Part shown: positions 7,576 through 15,912 of the stretch, piece after piece | Numbering within the stretch: position 1 is the first letter of the stretch | Layout of the letters: every line of letters begins with the position of its first letter | DNA from: a virus | Direction: 5' to 3' (one strand) | DNA length: 39,558 bases | Virus record (IMG/VR): IMGVR_UViG_3300009285_001247 | Coordinates: 1-39,558 of that record | Made by a program: the position numbers and the translations under genes | Notes under the pieces: model-generated | Database searches by the model: none | Seen by the model: the letters and a program-made list of their open reading frames with translations, nothing else | Told to the model about the DNA's origin: nothing

Positions 7576-8051
7576 TGTCCGAGGCGCTGATCGCACCCGT
7601 CTCCCCACCCCATCCCCGGACAAGCGGAATGGCTGCTCCGGTCTCCCCGTCTGAGCTGCTCAAGAGCGTGCTAGATCAGGAACTGCCGAGCGAGTTGATC
7701 CCGCAGGGCGTGGTCATTGGGTCCGCGTCCGATGCCCAGATTCAGGGTGGGTGCATCTCACTCATGGACGCGGGGCAGCCGCAGCGCGAGGCGTACCTGC
7801 CGCTCGTCAGTGTGCGCGCGCAGATTCGTTGCCTCGCACCGACTCTCGACCACATCGACAGAATCGCTCGCGGCGTTTACGACCGTCTGGACCAGCGCGG
7901 GCGGGTGGTCGCGATCCAGCGAAGCACGGACGAGGAGTACCTCATCCATCGGATCAACGTCGCGGTCGGGCCGTCATTTCATCGCGACTCGGAGGAGAAC
8001 TGGGAATCCCTGCTCTTTGCGGAACTGTTGATCGGACTCGACCCGGTATGA
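7575..8051 (+). CDS. tail terminator-like protein
   Basis: The 158-residue product begins at ATG 7575 in a TGATG overlap with the previous stop; a second ATG at 7629 (MAAPVSPSELLKSV) is a possible alternative because the first 18 residues are Pro-rich. The rest, LLKSVLDQELPSELI at the start, AYLPLVSVRAQIRCLAP in the middle and the end WESLLFAELLIGLDP, has the alpha/beta layout of tail terminators that cap the tail tube and join it to the neck. Function is inferred from size, fold pattern and its place just before the major tail protein. Confidence 0.55.
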   Translation: MSEALIAPVSPPHPRTSGMAAPVSPSELLKSVLDQELPSELIPQGVVIGSASDAQIQGGCISLMDAGQPQREAYLPLVSVRAQIRCLAPTLDHIDRIARGVYDRLDQRGRVVAIQRSTDEEYLIHRINVAVGPSFHRDSEENWESLLFAELLIGLDPV

Positions 8052-8052
8052 T
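8044..8052 (+). promoter_or_regulatory. CGGTATGAT extended -10-like element
   Basis: TATGAT at 8047-8052 overlaps the end of the tail terminator gene and is 7 bases before the ATG at 8060. It matches the GGGTANNAT pattern at eight of nine positions. The spacing implies a leaderless mRNA for the next gene. Confidence 0.45.
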
Positions 8053-8059
8053 GTCCTAG

Positions 8060-8305
8060 ATGGGACGCGTAATCGTGCGCTATGACGGGCCTGGGGACGT
8101 GTACGTACTGCCCGCTCACGCACTAACGGTGGCGCGAGGTGGCGCGATCACAGTGAGCGCAGATACCGCCGACGAGTTGACGACCCTAGAGCACGACAAT
8201 TTCACGGTGATCGGCGCAGAACCTGAGCCCGAACCTGCACCCGTGCTACCGCAGCAAGCACCAGAACAGAGACCTAAGACGACGCGTCGAGCGCGGAAAC
8301 GCTAG
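8060..8305 (+). CDS. small hypothetical structural-cluster protein (81 aa)
   Basis: The protein starts MGRVIVRYDGPGDVYVLPA. The first 50 residues form short strands with a 'G-x-x-x-V-x-A-D-x-A-x-x-L' stretch (ITVSADTADELTTLE). The last 30 residues are Pro-, Glu- and then Lys/Arg-rich, and probably disordered. Similar small 'Y-x-G-P-x-D-x-V-x-V-P' proteins are common next to capsid or tail genes in phages, with no known function. It has its own promoter-like element 7 bases before its ATG and no clear ribosome binding site. Confidence 0.6.
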   Translation: MGRVIVRYDGPGDVYVLPAHALTVARGGAITVSADTADELTTLEHDNFTVIGAEPEPEPAPVLPQQAPEQRPKTTRRARKR

Positions 8306-8325
8306 TCCGCCGTTCGGGTGGGACG

Positions 8326-8343
8326 TACCCTGCGGGGTATGAT
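8326..8343 (+). promoter_or_regulatory. GGGTATGAT promoter-like element overlapping a hairpin, upstream of the major tail gene
   Basis: GGGTATGAT occupies 8335-8343 and a small inverted repeat TACCC/GGGTA (8326-8330 and 8335-8339, loop TGCG) overlaps it, so a regulator or RNA hairpin could act here. An ATG follows 7 bases after, at 8351, and opens a 10-codon frame that ends with TAG at 8381-8383; the same stretch carries the GAGGTGAG ribosome binding site (8373-8380) of the major tail gene. The short frame may be a leader peptide or chance. Confidence 0.45.
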
Positions 8344-8386
8344 CATAGGGATGCGCATGAACGTCCGTAGAGAGGTGAGTTAGCCA

Positions 8387-8965
8387 GTGGCGGTTGCGCC
8401 GTTTCAGATAATTGCCGGACCGGCAGACGTCTACATCGCGCCTGCCCGCACCAACCCGGTAGCGGTTCACGACACCACGCCTGAGGAAGGCGGCTGGGTC
8501 GCGCTCGGTCGTACCGAGGGCGGCGTCACCGTGCGCCATACGCAGTCTGTCGAGATGCTCATGTCCGACCAGGACGGTGCGCCGATCAAGGCGATCCGTT
8601 CCGAGGAGGGTCTGGAGATCGAGTTCGCACTCGCAGAGCTGGACCTTGAGACGTACAAGTACGCGCTCAACGACGCGACCATCACCACGACCGCCAAGTC
8701 CGGTAGCTCCGCAGGCTGGAAGGAAATCAAGCTTTACAGGGGCGACGTTGTCGCCCGCCATGCACTGCTCGTCCGCGGCCCGTCGCCGTACATGGATGCG
8801 CAGCTTCAGTACCAAGTCCCGATTGTCGTCCAGACCGAGGAGCCGGAAGTCTCCTTCACTCGCGACGACAAGGCAGTCCTGAACGTGCAGTTCTCGGCGC
8901 TCTACGATCTCGACGACGAGACCGCACCCTTCGGCAAGCTCCTGGCCCAGCACCAGTCGGCGTAA
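8387..8965 (+). CDS. major tail (tube) protein
   Basis: The 192-residue protein starts with GTG at 8387, 6 bases after GAGGTGAG, one of the better ribosome binding sites in the cluster, as expected for a highly made protein. It begins MAVAPFQIIAGPADVYIAPA; the 'G-x-x-D-V-Y-I-A-P' opening, the GWVALGRTEGGVTVRHTQ segment and the strand-rich C-terminus with VLNVQFSALYDLDDETAPFG are hallmarks of siphovirus tail tube proteins. It is followed by the chaperone pair and the tape measure, the standard order. It forms the stacked hexamer rings of the tail tube. Confidence 0.8.
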   Translation: MAVAPFQIIAGPADVYIAPARTNPVAVHDTTPEEGGWVALGRTEGGVTVRHTQSVEMLMSDQDGAPIKAIRSEEGLEIEFALAELDLETYKYALNDATITTTAKSGSSAGWKEIKLYRGDVVARHALLVRGPSPYMDAQLQYQVPIVVQTEEPEVSFTRDDKAVLNVQFSALYDLDDETAPFGKLLAQHQSA

Positions 8966-8977
8966 CCTCGGCCTGAT

Positions 8978-9223
8978 ATGGAGACCCGGGCCATGCCGCC
9001 TCAGAGAGAAAGAATCCTCGTTGCTCGGACGGAACTCAAGCCGCATCACGAGGATCTCATTCGTGCTGCTGGCGCCGCTCACCGGGATACGAAGCATCTG
9101 CGCGAGCAGTCACGGCGTACAGATCGTTCGCTTGCGCAACTTGAAGAGGCAATCTACGGGTTCTTCGGGATCGAGTACAAGAACGTGACAGGGCAAGGAC
9201 GACAGACGGAGGTGAAGCCGTGA
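8978..9223 (+). CDS. small hypothetical protein, predicted helical (81 aa)
   Basis: The frame starts with ATG at 8978; an ATG at 8993, 10 bases after GGAG, is an equally plausible start and gives 76 residues. The product is charged and helical, with HHEDLIRAAGAAHRDTKHLR and LAQLEEAIYGFFGIEYKN, and shows no known motif. It lies between the major tail protein and the tail assembly chaperone and joins the latter through a GTGA overlap at 9220-9223, so it is probably tail-related. Function unknown. Confidence 0.55.
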   Translation: METRAMPPQRERILVARTELKPHHEDLIRAAGAAHRDTKHLREQSRRTDRSLAQLEEAIYGFFGIEYKNVTGQGRQTEVKP

Positions 9224-9627
9224 GCGACACGGATGTTTCAACACTGCTTGAGCTAAGTACCGAGATCACACCGCCGACCATCTTTGCGGTCGACGGAGAG
9301 GAGTACCGCATCCTCGGGTTCGAACACATGGGCAAGGCCGACGAGGCGAAGACGCTCGCGCTCTTCGCGCGACACACGAGGCTCAACAAGCGCCTCGAAG
9401 AGGGCAAGAAGCCGACGGAGGCCGAGCGTATCGCGATGGCCATCCGTGACACACGCATGGATCTGATCAGCACCCTCACGGACCTCCCTCGGGGGATCGC
9501 AGAGAAGCTGCCCATGTCCGCTCAGGTGAAGCTTTTGCGCTTCATCTCGAAGGAGGCAGGGGCACTTGGCGATGACGAGGACGACGAGGTCGATGAGGGC
9601 GCAGGCGCAGAGGACGACGACATCTGA
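9220..9627 (+). CDS. tail assembly chaperone, first frame (G-like)
   Basis: A 135-residue protein beginning at GTG 9220 (MSDTDVSTLLELSTEI). It has a short beta start (FAVDGEEYRILGFE), a helical body and a very acidic tail (GDDEDDEVDEGAGAEDDDI). Position between major tail protein and tape measure, together with an overlapping second frame, identifies it as the G component of the G/GT chaperone pair that binds the tape measure during tail assembly. The stop TGA (9625-9627) is directly followed in the +1 frame by an open reading frame with T-like features. Confidence 0.7.
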   Translation: MSDTDVSTLLELSTEITPPTIFAVDGEEYRILGFEHMGKADEAKTLALFARHTRLNKRLEEGKKPTEAERIAMAIRDTRMDLISTLTDLPRGIAEKLPMSAQVKLLRFISKEAGALGDDEDDEVDEGAGAEDDDI

Positions 9628-9985
9628 GCCGCACGGGTCAGAGATCAGTGATCTCTGGCCTGTTTTGACGAGATTCTACGGCCTCTCTCCGCTAGAGCTT
9701 GCTGCGCTCCCGCGCACGATCCTGCGCGCGTACGCGCGTGAGATGGGGCGCATCCGTTCTGAGGAGCAACTGCTCGCGCTTGAAGCGAGCGCGTACCCGC
9801 ACCTGAAGAGTTCGGATGCTCGCTCAGTCGCACGGCGCCACGAGCGTGCTGCCCGACGTGGGTTCTCTACACCTGCACGGGTCGCTGGGTCAGATAAGGA
9901 ACTGGCGGGGATGGCGATCTCTGCGGGGATCGTGGTTGAGTTCGCAGAAGAGGCAGAACGCGAAGTGCAGGAGGAGGTGGTCTAA
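9566..9985 (+). CDS. tail assembly chaperone, second frame (T-like), made by frameshift
   Basis: The frame is +1 relative to the first chaperone frame. Its region before 9626 is merely the shadow of the acidic tail (Thr/Arg-rich), so the ATG at 9566 is unlikely to be used. After 9626 it becomes protein-like: DLWPVLTRFYGLSPLELAAL and EEQLLALEASAYPHLKSSDA are typical of the T domain in siphovirus GT proteins. A +1 shift at ATC-TGA (9622-9627) would give a G-T fusion of about 254 residues. It stops with TAA at 9983-9985, immediately before the tape measure frame. Confidence 0.65.
   Translation: MAMTRTTRSMRAQAQRTTTSEPHGSEISDLWPVLTRFYGLSPLELAALPRTILRAYAREMGRIRSEEQLLALEASAYPHLKSSDARSVARRHERAARRGFSTPARVAGSDKELAGMAISAGIVVEFAEEAEREVQEEVV
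9616..9630 (+). other. probable programmed frameshift site (+1, or -2) at a UGA codon
   Basis: In the first chaperone frame the codons run GAC GAC GAC ATC TGA. Skipping the T at 9625 gives GAG CCG CAC and enters the T-like frame exactly where coding character begins. The offset rules out the usual -1 slip of tail chaperones. The exact slip point is inferred from where the two frames change quality. Confidence 0.45.
9970..9977 (+). promoter_or_regulatory. strong ribosome binding site of the tape measure gene
   Basis: GGAGGAGG lies inside the end of the chaperone T frame. Eight bases later, directly after the TAA stop, comes ATA at 9986, the first codon of the tape measure frame. Spacing is ideal for initiation at that ATA and no ATG, GTG or TTG occurs in the frame until 10199. 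Confidence 0.6.
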
Positions 9986-12900
9986 ATACCATCACTTGGC
10001 TCGGCCGTTTTCGCGCTCCGCACTGATGCATCTCAGTTTCACTCTGGCCTATCAGGCGCAGAAGCAGCCGCGAACAAGTCCGCCGCGTCCATCGGCGCGA
10101 AGCTGGGGAAAATCGGCAAGTCTCTGTCCCACACAGGAACCGTACTGACGCGCAAGCTCACACTCCCCATCCTCGCGGTTGCCGCTGGCGCGACGAAGTT
10201 GAGCCTGGACTTCGAGGAGGCGATGGAACTCATCGAGACGCAGGCCGGTGCGCCTCAGGGTGAGATCAAGAAACTCAGACAGAGCGTGCTCGACCTCGCC
10301 AAGGGAAGTGTGCAAGGCCCGATCGCACTCGCGAAAGCACTGTTCTTCGTTGAGTCGGCGGGCTTCCGCGGTGCAAAGGCTATGGACATCCTCGACCTCG
10401 CGTCTAAGGGCGCGATGGTCGGGCAGGCGGATCTGGAAGAGGTGACGTACGCGCTCACGGCCGCGATGAAGACTGGGATCAAGGGGACGGAGAGTTCGAC
10501 CAAGGCGATGGGCGCATTGAACGCGATTGTCGGCCAGGGCCAGATGAAGATGGGCGACCTGACCGCCGCACTCTCGACCGGCATCATCCCCGCCGCTAAG
10601 CGCGTGGGCCTCACACTCGCAGACGTAGGCGGTGCGCTTGATGTCATGACCGCACGCGGCATCCCCGCGCAGCAGGCGGCTACACGGCTCGGCATGGCAT
10701 TCCTAAAGATGATTCCCATCGGAGACACAGCAGTTACCGCGTTTGAGTCTATGGGTCTGGGGCAGTTTGACCTCGCGAACAAGATGAGCGGACCGGGCGG
10801 ACTTCCCTCAGCGATCGAACTTCTGCGCACCAAGTACGACGCGATGGTCCAGAAGGTCGGAAAGAACGAGGCGACAAAGGCGTTCCTAACGATGTTCCCG
10901 AGAGGCATGGCCAAGACCATCGGCCTGCTCATGGACTCGTACACAGAGCTTGGACAGAAGACGGACGCGATCCGGCAGAAGTCAACTGACTTTCCGAAAG
11001 CTGTAAGGCAGGCAGCAGAGGGCTCCGAAGATGCGATCAGGCGGGCATGGTCATCTATCCGTGTGTCGCTTATTGAAGTCGGTGACGTTGTCGCCCCGAT
11101 AGCTGCGAAGATTGCATCTGGCATCGCGAGCATCGCGACCAAGTTCGGCCAGCTCTCCCCGCATACGCAGAAGATCATACTGATGGGTCTTGCGTTCGTC
11201 GCGCTCATCGGTCCGATAATGCGTGTCGCAGGTGCAGTCATTGCACTCGGACGGGCAATGGCGGTCACAACACTGTTTATGTCCAAGAACCCGCTATTCG
11301 CGGCTGTGGCACTTGCAGGTGTGGCTATTGCCTATGGCCAGACACAGCGGCTCATCGGAGCATTCAGGGAGATGCCGAACCCGATTCGCGCCGCCAAGGC
11401 TGCGGTAGATGCACTGACCGGATCGCTTGACCGGCTGAAACAAGCGAACCTGAATGTGGCGCAAGCACAGATCCGTGTGAAGTCTGCGGCACTTGAGATG
11501 AAGACGGCGAACCAGGCATGGCAGAAGGCGATCTCAGACGGGAAGGCCAAGACTGACGAGGGTGTAGCCGCGCAACTCCGTTACAAGCAGGCTCTCCTGG
11601 ACCTCAAGCAGGCACAGATCGATCTCAATACCGCACAGCGAGAAAACTCGAAGGCGCACGCAACTCGACAGGGAGAGATATCCGCCACGATCAATAGCTT
11701 GGGTGCAATGACTAAAGAGATGAGCAAACTCGCGATGGCTGAACACGGGACATGGAAGGTGATTGTACCGTTCGGTCAGTATCTAGACGGAGCATTCAAG
11801 AAATCTCTCGATCCTGCAAAGATCGTCGAGTTCGGCCATAAGCTGTTTGACCTCGGAGAAGAAACACTCAAGACGTCATACAAACTAGAGAAGCTCGATC
11901 CTGTCGGTGCACTTGCTCAGCGCGTCCTCGGCAGCTTGGAGAAAACGGCAGGCGTCCTGACGCTCACACTTCGCCGAATCCCCACGAAGAAAGAGATCAT
12001 CGCGGAAGCAAAACTGAGGGGCGGAGCACTGTTCCAGTTTGAGATCGACACACTGATCAAGAAGTCCAAGGCCGCAGGTATCGAGATCCCTGCCTGGCTC
12101 GCGAAGGCCGCATCACCCGCGGAGGCAGCTATGCGGAACGTCGGTAAGAAGGCGACCGCAGGTCTTGTCGCTGGGCTGAGCTTGATGAGTCGTGCTGCAC
12201 GAGAAGGCGGCGCCACTGCCGCCGCAGCAGCCTCACCGAGCGTCCCGAAGATAATCAGTGGGATCGCTGGTGCGCTGACCGCAGGGACAGGCAAGGTTAA
12301 TACCGCGGCAGCTGCACTCGGTGGGGCGATATCAACAAAGCTCAACGAGAAGGCCAGAGCCGCTCGCGAACCGCTCAGACTCGGGATACTCGGGGCTATT
12401 GAGGGGTTGGGTCCACTCAAGAACAACGCAGGTGTGATGGGTGGCGCAATCGGTGCATCGATGAAGGGTGGCATTCTGCGCGGTCTCGGTGGACTCGCGG
12501 ATGCGGTTGCTGGAATGGTCAGTCGTGGGATCCGCGCAGGCATTGATGCTGGTAATCAGCGCGTCGGTTCGACAGCATACGAGTACGCACGCGACGCCGT
12601 TGGCAAGACAATCGGCAAGGGCGTCGTCGACGGGGCAGTGCGCGAACTTCAGAAGCTCGGCGCGGCGATGTCGAAGCAGTTGCGTGCCGCACTTCAAAAA
12701 GCTTCTCAGGAGGTGTGGGCGACGACCGCGAAGCTGAATGCGATTCGCAATCGTCAGTCAACGCAAGACTTGAAGTGGGCCGTTGAGTCTACCCGTCTCG
12801 CGATCACGCAGGCGAGGGAGTCCGGAGACGCAGCCGTTGCTGAGGCCAGGAAGGCGGGCAAGGGTGTGGAGAAGGCGGTCACTGAACGGAATCGTGCGAT

Positions 12901-14026
12901 CGTCGAAGCACAGAGACAGTTCACCCGCGCGACCGAGGCGATAACGACCGCGGCGCTGGAGAAGAAACTCGTCGTCGAGCAGAAAGCGCACGACCGCGCG
13001 CAGAAGGCGCTTGAGAAGGCGATGGAGAAACAGAAGAAGGCGATGGACAAAGCGCTCGCGAAGCAGAAGGCTGCGGTCGAGAAGGCGCGTAGTGTCATGA
13101 CCACCGCGTGGGACCGCATCGCCGCCAAGGCGCTGTCTGCGTTCGACGCTGCGACAGGTGCATTCGTGTCCCCCGCACAGAAGCAGATCGATTCGATCCG
13201 CGCACGCAGAGATGCAGAGGACTCGGCGGACGCGATCACAGATGCAGACCGCTCCGTCCTTGATGCGCACCGCGAAGTAACGGAAGCAACCGAAGAACTC
13301 GCGAAGGCGCAGGCAGCACTACTCGCGCCTGCGGAGGACGCCAACATCGCGGATCTTCAAAAGAGCATCACCGAGGCACAGCGTCGCATTGACTCGGCGA
13401 ACCTCGCCGTCATCTCAGCAGAGCGGACTGCGGCAAGAGCGCGCGAGGATGTTCAGCTGCTTGCCCTGGAAGTCGAAGCAGAGAATCAGCGCACGGCATG
13501 GGAGCAGGAGCGCGCAGAACTCAGAGAGCATCTCGACCGCAGACTCGCACTCCTGATTGAGAAGCTCTCGAAGGAGGGTGCAACATGGGATACGGCGATG
13601 ACGGAAATCACTACACTGCTCGGAGAGTACGGCGTCAGTTTCGAGGCGTCCGGCGTCCTACTCGGGATGATGTTCGCGGAGGGGTTCAAGGCCGCAGCCG
13701 CTGAGGCGGCGGCAGCCGCACAGGCGCTCCTCGACATTCTCGCGCAGGTGAACTCAGCGGTCGGGGGTGGCTACAATGCGCAAGCACCGCAGACTGGACC
13801 GGGCATCCGCGACCCGGGTGGCCGGGAAGGCCCACAACGCGTATCACGAATCCCTGTCTCGCAGACGATCTCGACCGCACCGACATCTACCTCATTCGCT
13901 ACAACTGGACGTAGTAGCGGCCTCGTGTCTGTACAGGGCGATCTCGTCGTACAGCGCCAAGAGGATGCTGATCTCGTCGCATCCTTGCTCTCACGCAAGA
14001 TCGCGATGGGGACGCTGGCGGTCTGA
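9986..14026 (+). CDS. tape measure protein, apparent ATA start
   Basis: About 1346 residues, the longest protein of the tail cluster, which sets tail length. The frame from 9986 reads IPSLGSAVFALRTDASQF, a canonical tape measure start, and continues with LTRKLTLPILAVAAGATKL and FEEAMELIETQAG. If a TTG at 10199 were used, 71 conserved-looking residues would be lost, so initiation at ATA 9986 (or a substitution in the read or genome) is preferred. Hydrophobic segments lie at about residues 396-422 and 435-451. Ala/Lys/Glu-rich coiled-coil stretches cover roughly 472-565 and 889-1192, including long AQKA/EKAMEK-type helices. Preceded by the chaperones, and its TGA overlaps the next ATG (TGATG at 14024). 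Confidence 0.85.
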   Translation: MPSLGSAVFALRTDASQFHSGLSGAEAAANKSAASIGAKLGKIGKSLSHTGTVLTRKLTLPILAVAAGATKLSLDFEEAMELIETQAGAPQGEIKKLRQSVLDLAKGSVQGPIALAKALFFVESAGFRGAKAMDILDLASKGAMVGQADLEEVTYALTAAMKTGIKGTESSTKAMGALNAIVGQGQMKMGDLTAALSTGIIPAAKRVGLTLADVGGALDVMTARGIPAQQAATRLGMAFLKMIPIGDTAVTAFESMGLGQFDLANKMSGPGGLPSAIELLRTKYDAMVQKVGKNEATKAFLTMFPRGMAKTIGLLMDSYTELGQKTDAIRQKSTDFPKAVRQAAEGSEDAIRRAWSSIRVSLIEVGDVVAPIAAKIASGIASIATKFGQLSPHTQKIILMGLAFVALIGPIMRVAGAVIALGRAMAVTTLFMSKNPLFAAVALAGVAIAYGQTQRLIGAFREMPNPIRAAKAAVDALTGSLDRLKQANLNVAQAQIRVKSAALEMKTANQAWQKAISDGKAKTDEGVAAQLRYKQALLDLKQAQIDLNTAQRENSKAHATRQGEISATINSLGAMTKEMSKLAMAEHGTWKVIVPFGQYLDGAFKKSLDPAKIVEFGHKLFDLGEETLKTSYKLEKLDPVGALAQRVLGSLEKTAGVLTLTLRRIPTKKEIIAEAKLRGGALFQFEIDTLIKKSKAAGIEIPAWLAKAASPAEAAMRNVGKKATAGLVAGLSLMSRAAREGGATAAAAASPSVPKIISGIAGALTAGTGKVNTAAAALGGAISTKLNEKARAAREPLRLGILGAIEGLGPLKNNAGVMGGAIGASMKGGILRGLGGLADAVAGMVSRGIRAGIDAGNQRVGSTAYEYARDAVGKTIGKGVVDGAVRELQKLGAAMSKQLRAALQKASQEVWATTAKLNAIRNRQSTQDLKWAVESTRLAITQARESGDAAVAEARKAGKGVEKAVTERNRAIVEAQRQFTRATEAITTAALEKKLVVEQKAHDRAQKALEKAMEKQKKAMDKALAKQKAAVEKARSVMTTAWDRIAAKALSAFDAATGAFVSPAQKQIDSIRARRDAEDSADAITDADRSVLDAHREVTEATEELAKAQAALLAPAEDANIADLQKSITEAQRRIDSANLAVISAERTAARAREDVQLLALEVEAENQRTAWEQERAELREHLDRRLALLIEKLSKEGATWDTAMTEITTLLGEYGVSFEASGVLLGMMFAEGFKAAAAEAAAAAQALLDILAQVNSAVGGGYNAQAPQTGPGIRDPGGREGPQRVSRIPVSQTISTAPTSTSFATTGRSSGLVSVQGDLVVQRQEDADLVASLLSRKIAMGTLAV

Positions 14027-14883
14027 TGCTGACGAACGCGTACATCGACGCGACGCAGATCCACCCGGAGAAGGGTGTCGCGCAGCCTGGGCGGATTGGT
14101 ATCTTGTCCGTGCAGGGACTCGGTTCGCCGTCTCCGCGTAACGAGGCATTCGACCTCCCGCGTAGACACGGTGCGACGAACCGAACGCAGTTCTACGCGC
14201 CTCGCGTCCTGGACATCCAGGGGCGTATCTGGGCGGACTCGGACGCAGACGTGATCACGACGCTAGACCTTCTGAAGCAGCGGCTTGCACTCGACGGTGC
14301 GGACCAGGTCTTCAAGTTTCGTCGGTCCGCTATGACCGTGGACGAGTACCTCAACGTCCGCGTCGCGTCCCCGCTTGAGTGGGACCTCATCCCCGGACGG
14401 CACCAGTACCTACTCTGGGCGGTGCAGCTCGTCGCTGCCGATCCGCGCATGTACTCGAACACGCTCCAGACGTCTACGCAAATACAGACGCTCGCACCGG
14501 GCGGCATGCCCCTGCCAATCGTGTTCCCGATCGTGTTCTCTGGCTCTGGCGGATCAGCGCTCACGGTCACGAACGGCGGCAACTTCCCGACGCCCCCGAT
14601 CATCCGTGTCTACGGTCCCGTGACGAGTCCGATCGTGGTGAATCAGACGACGGACAAGCAGGTCGCGACGACGATCGCGCTCGGCGCATCGGACTGGATT
14701 GAGATACAGGTCGCCAACCGGAAGCTGCTCTTGAACAACGTGGAACGGAACGACCTCGTCGCCCCCGCGACCACACAGTGGTTCGACCTCGCGGCGGGAG
14801 CGAACGTGCTCCGGCTGGTCGGCTCAGGCATTGTCAGCGGTACCACGTCTCTCGTCTGCGAGTGGCGCGATGCGAGGATTTGA
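14026..14883 (+). CDS. distal tail protein (Dit-like)
   Basis: The 285-residue protein starts at ATG 14026 in a TGATG overlap. It begins MLTNAYIDATQIHPEKG and carries the strand-rich SPSPRNEAFDLPRRHGATN and APRVLDIQGRIWADSDAD segments, then a helix with ITTLDLLKQRL, the usual N-terminal domain of Dit proteins. The C-terminal half (PTPPIIRVYGPVTSPIV and WIEIQVANRKLLLNN) looks like the galectin-like domain. Dit forms the hexameric hub at the tail tip between the tube and the baseplate. Position directly after the tape measure supports this. Confidence 0.7.
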   Translation: MLTNAYIDATQIHPEKGVAQPGRIGILSVQGLGSPSPRNEAFDLPRRHGATNRTQFYAPRVLDIQGRIWADSDADVITTLDLLKQRLALDGADQVFKFRRSAMTVDEYLNVRVASPLEWDLIPGRHQYLLWAVQLVAADPRMYSNTLQTSTQIQTLAPGGMPLPIVFPIVFSGSGGSALTVTNGGNFPTPPIIRVYGPVTSPIVVNQTTDKQVATTIALGASDWIEIQVANRKLLLNNVERNDLVAPATTQWFDLAAGANVLRLVGSGIVSGTTSLVCEWRDARI

Positions 14884-15912
14884 GTGCCTCACTGGCTGGC
14901 ATCCGTAGAAGAGAACGCAGGCGGCGCCGTCTCATTCATAGATGCGACCGGGCTGGAGATAACCCGCAGACTCAACGGCGGAAACGAAGCCAAGTTCACA
15001 CTTGACGCACGTGATCCGAAAGCCGGGGATCTCGCGATTGCGTCCCGATCCATGGCGTTCTACAGAGACGGCACACTCCGGCTGCGCGGGAAGATCTGGG
15101 AGCCGCTCATCTACCGCGCTAACTCTGTATCGGTCGAGGTGCGTGACCCGTGGTTCACACTTGAGCACCGCAGGGTGCGGACGACAACTCGGTACACGGC
15201 CACGGATGCAGGCACGATCGCATGGAATCTGATCAACGACCAGAACTCTCTGTCTACGACGAGGATCCAGCAGGGCACGATCACCGCGAGCGTTAGCCGC
15301 GACCGTACGTATGAACGTGGGAAGCAGGTTGCAGAGGCGATCAAGCAGCTCTCTGAGGTGATCAATGGGTTCTACTTCCGGTTCGATCCGGTGGATGACA
15401 CACCCGGAACACATGCCGAGCTGGTGGTCATGCCCGCGACTGCATCCGGAACGACACTCGCTGGAGTGAAGTTCGAGTTCGGTGAGGAGACGATCTCAAA
15501 CATCGAGGACTACGAGGTGAGCGTCTTCCTCCCGCGCAACCGAGTGACATCTGTCGGTGCACCGCTTGAGGGTGAGGGGGAGATCACTGCTGTCGCGACA
15601 GATGCGGCGTCCGTAACGACATACGATCTGTTCGATGAGGAGGCGTCTTTCGCAACGGTAGAGACCACCGGCACACTCCAGGAACACGCCGACGAGGAAG
15701 TGCGCGCGGACCCGATCAAGACTTACTCGCTGTCCCTCGGACCCGATGCGCCGATGCTCTGGGACGACTTCGACGTGGGAGACATCATCAGTTTCTACAT
15801 TGAGAATGGAGAATTGACAGAGACGGGGACTGCACGCGTCGTCGAGGCAACCGTAGAAGTGACGGACGAGGATAGCGAGCGCCTGAAAGGTCTGGTGATC
15901 CAAGCACTGTGA
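14884..15912 (+). CDS. tail tip protein (Tal / minor tail-like)
   Basis: Starts with GTG at 14884, directly after the TGA of the Dit-like gene, and encodes 342 residues beginning MPHWLASVEENAGG. It has the early segment TGLEITRRLNGGNEAKFTLD, which resembles the first domain of tail-associated proteins related to Mu gp44, followed by RLRGKIWEPLIYRANSVSVE and a long helix-strand body. Near the end FDVGDIISFYIENGELT is another typical strand-turn. It probably builds the central hub of the tail tip. No peptidase domain is visible. The stop is overlapped by the next GTG (GTGA at 15909). Confidence 0.6.
   Translation: MPHWLASVEENAGGAVSFIDATGLEITRRLNGGNEAKFTLDARDPKAGDLAIASRSMAFYRDGTLRLRGKIWEPLIYRANSVSVEVRDPWFTLEHRRVRTTTRYTATDAGTIAWNLINDQNSLSTTRIQQGTITASVSRDRTYERGKQVAEAIKQLSEVINGFYFRFDPVDDTPGTHAELVVMPATASGTTLAGVKFEFGEETISNIEDYEVSVFLPRNRVTSVGAPLEGEGEITAVATDAASVTTYDLFDEEASFATVETTGTLQEHADEEVRADPIKTYSLSLGPDAPMLWDDFDVGDIISFYIENGELTETGTARVVEATVEVTDEDSERLKGLVIQAL

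Noticed and set aside
10255-11286. Long minus-strand frame opposite the tape measure gene (343 aa)
   Set aside because: It is antisense to well-supported coding sequence, is Ala/Ser/Pro-rich and has no motif.
12754-13347. Cys/Ser-rich minus-strand frame opposite the tape measure coiled coil
   Set aside because: The Cys and Ser residues are the complement of Ala/Lys/Glu codons in the coiled coil.
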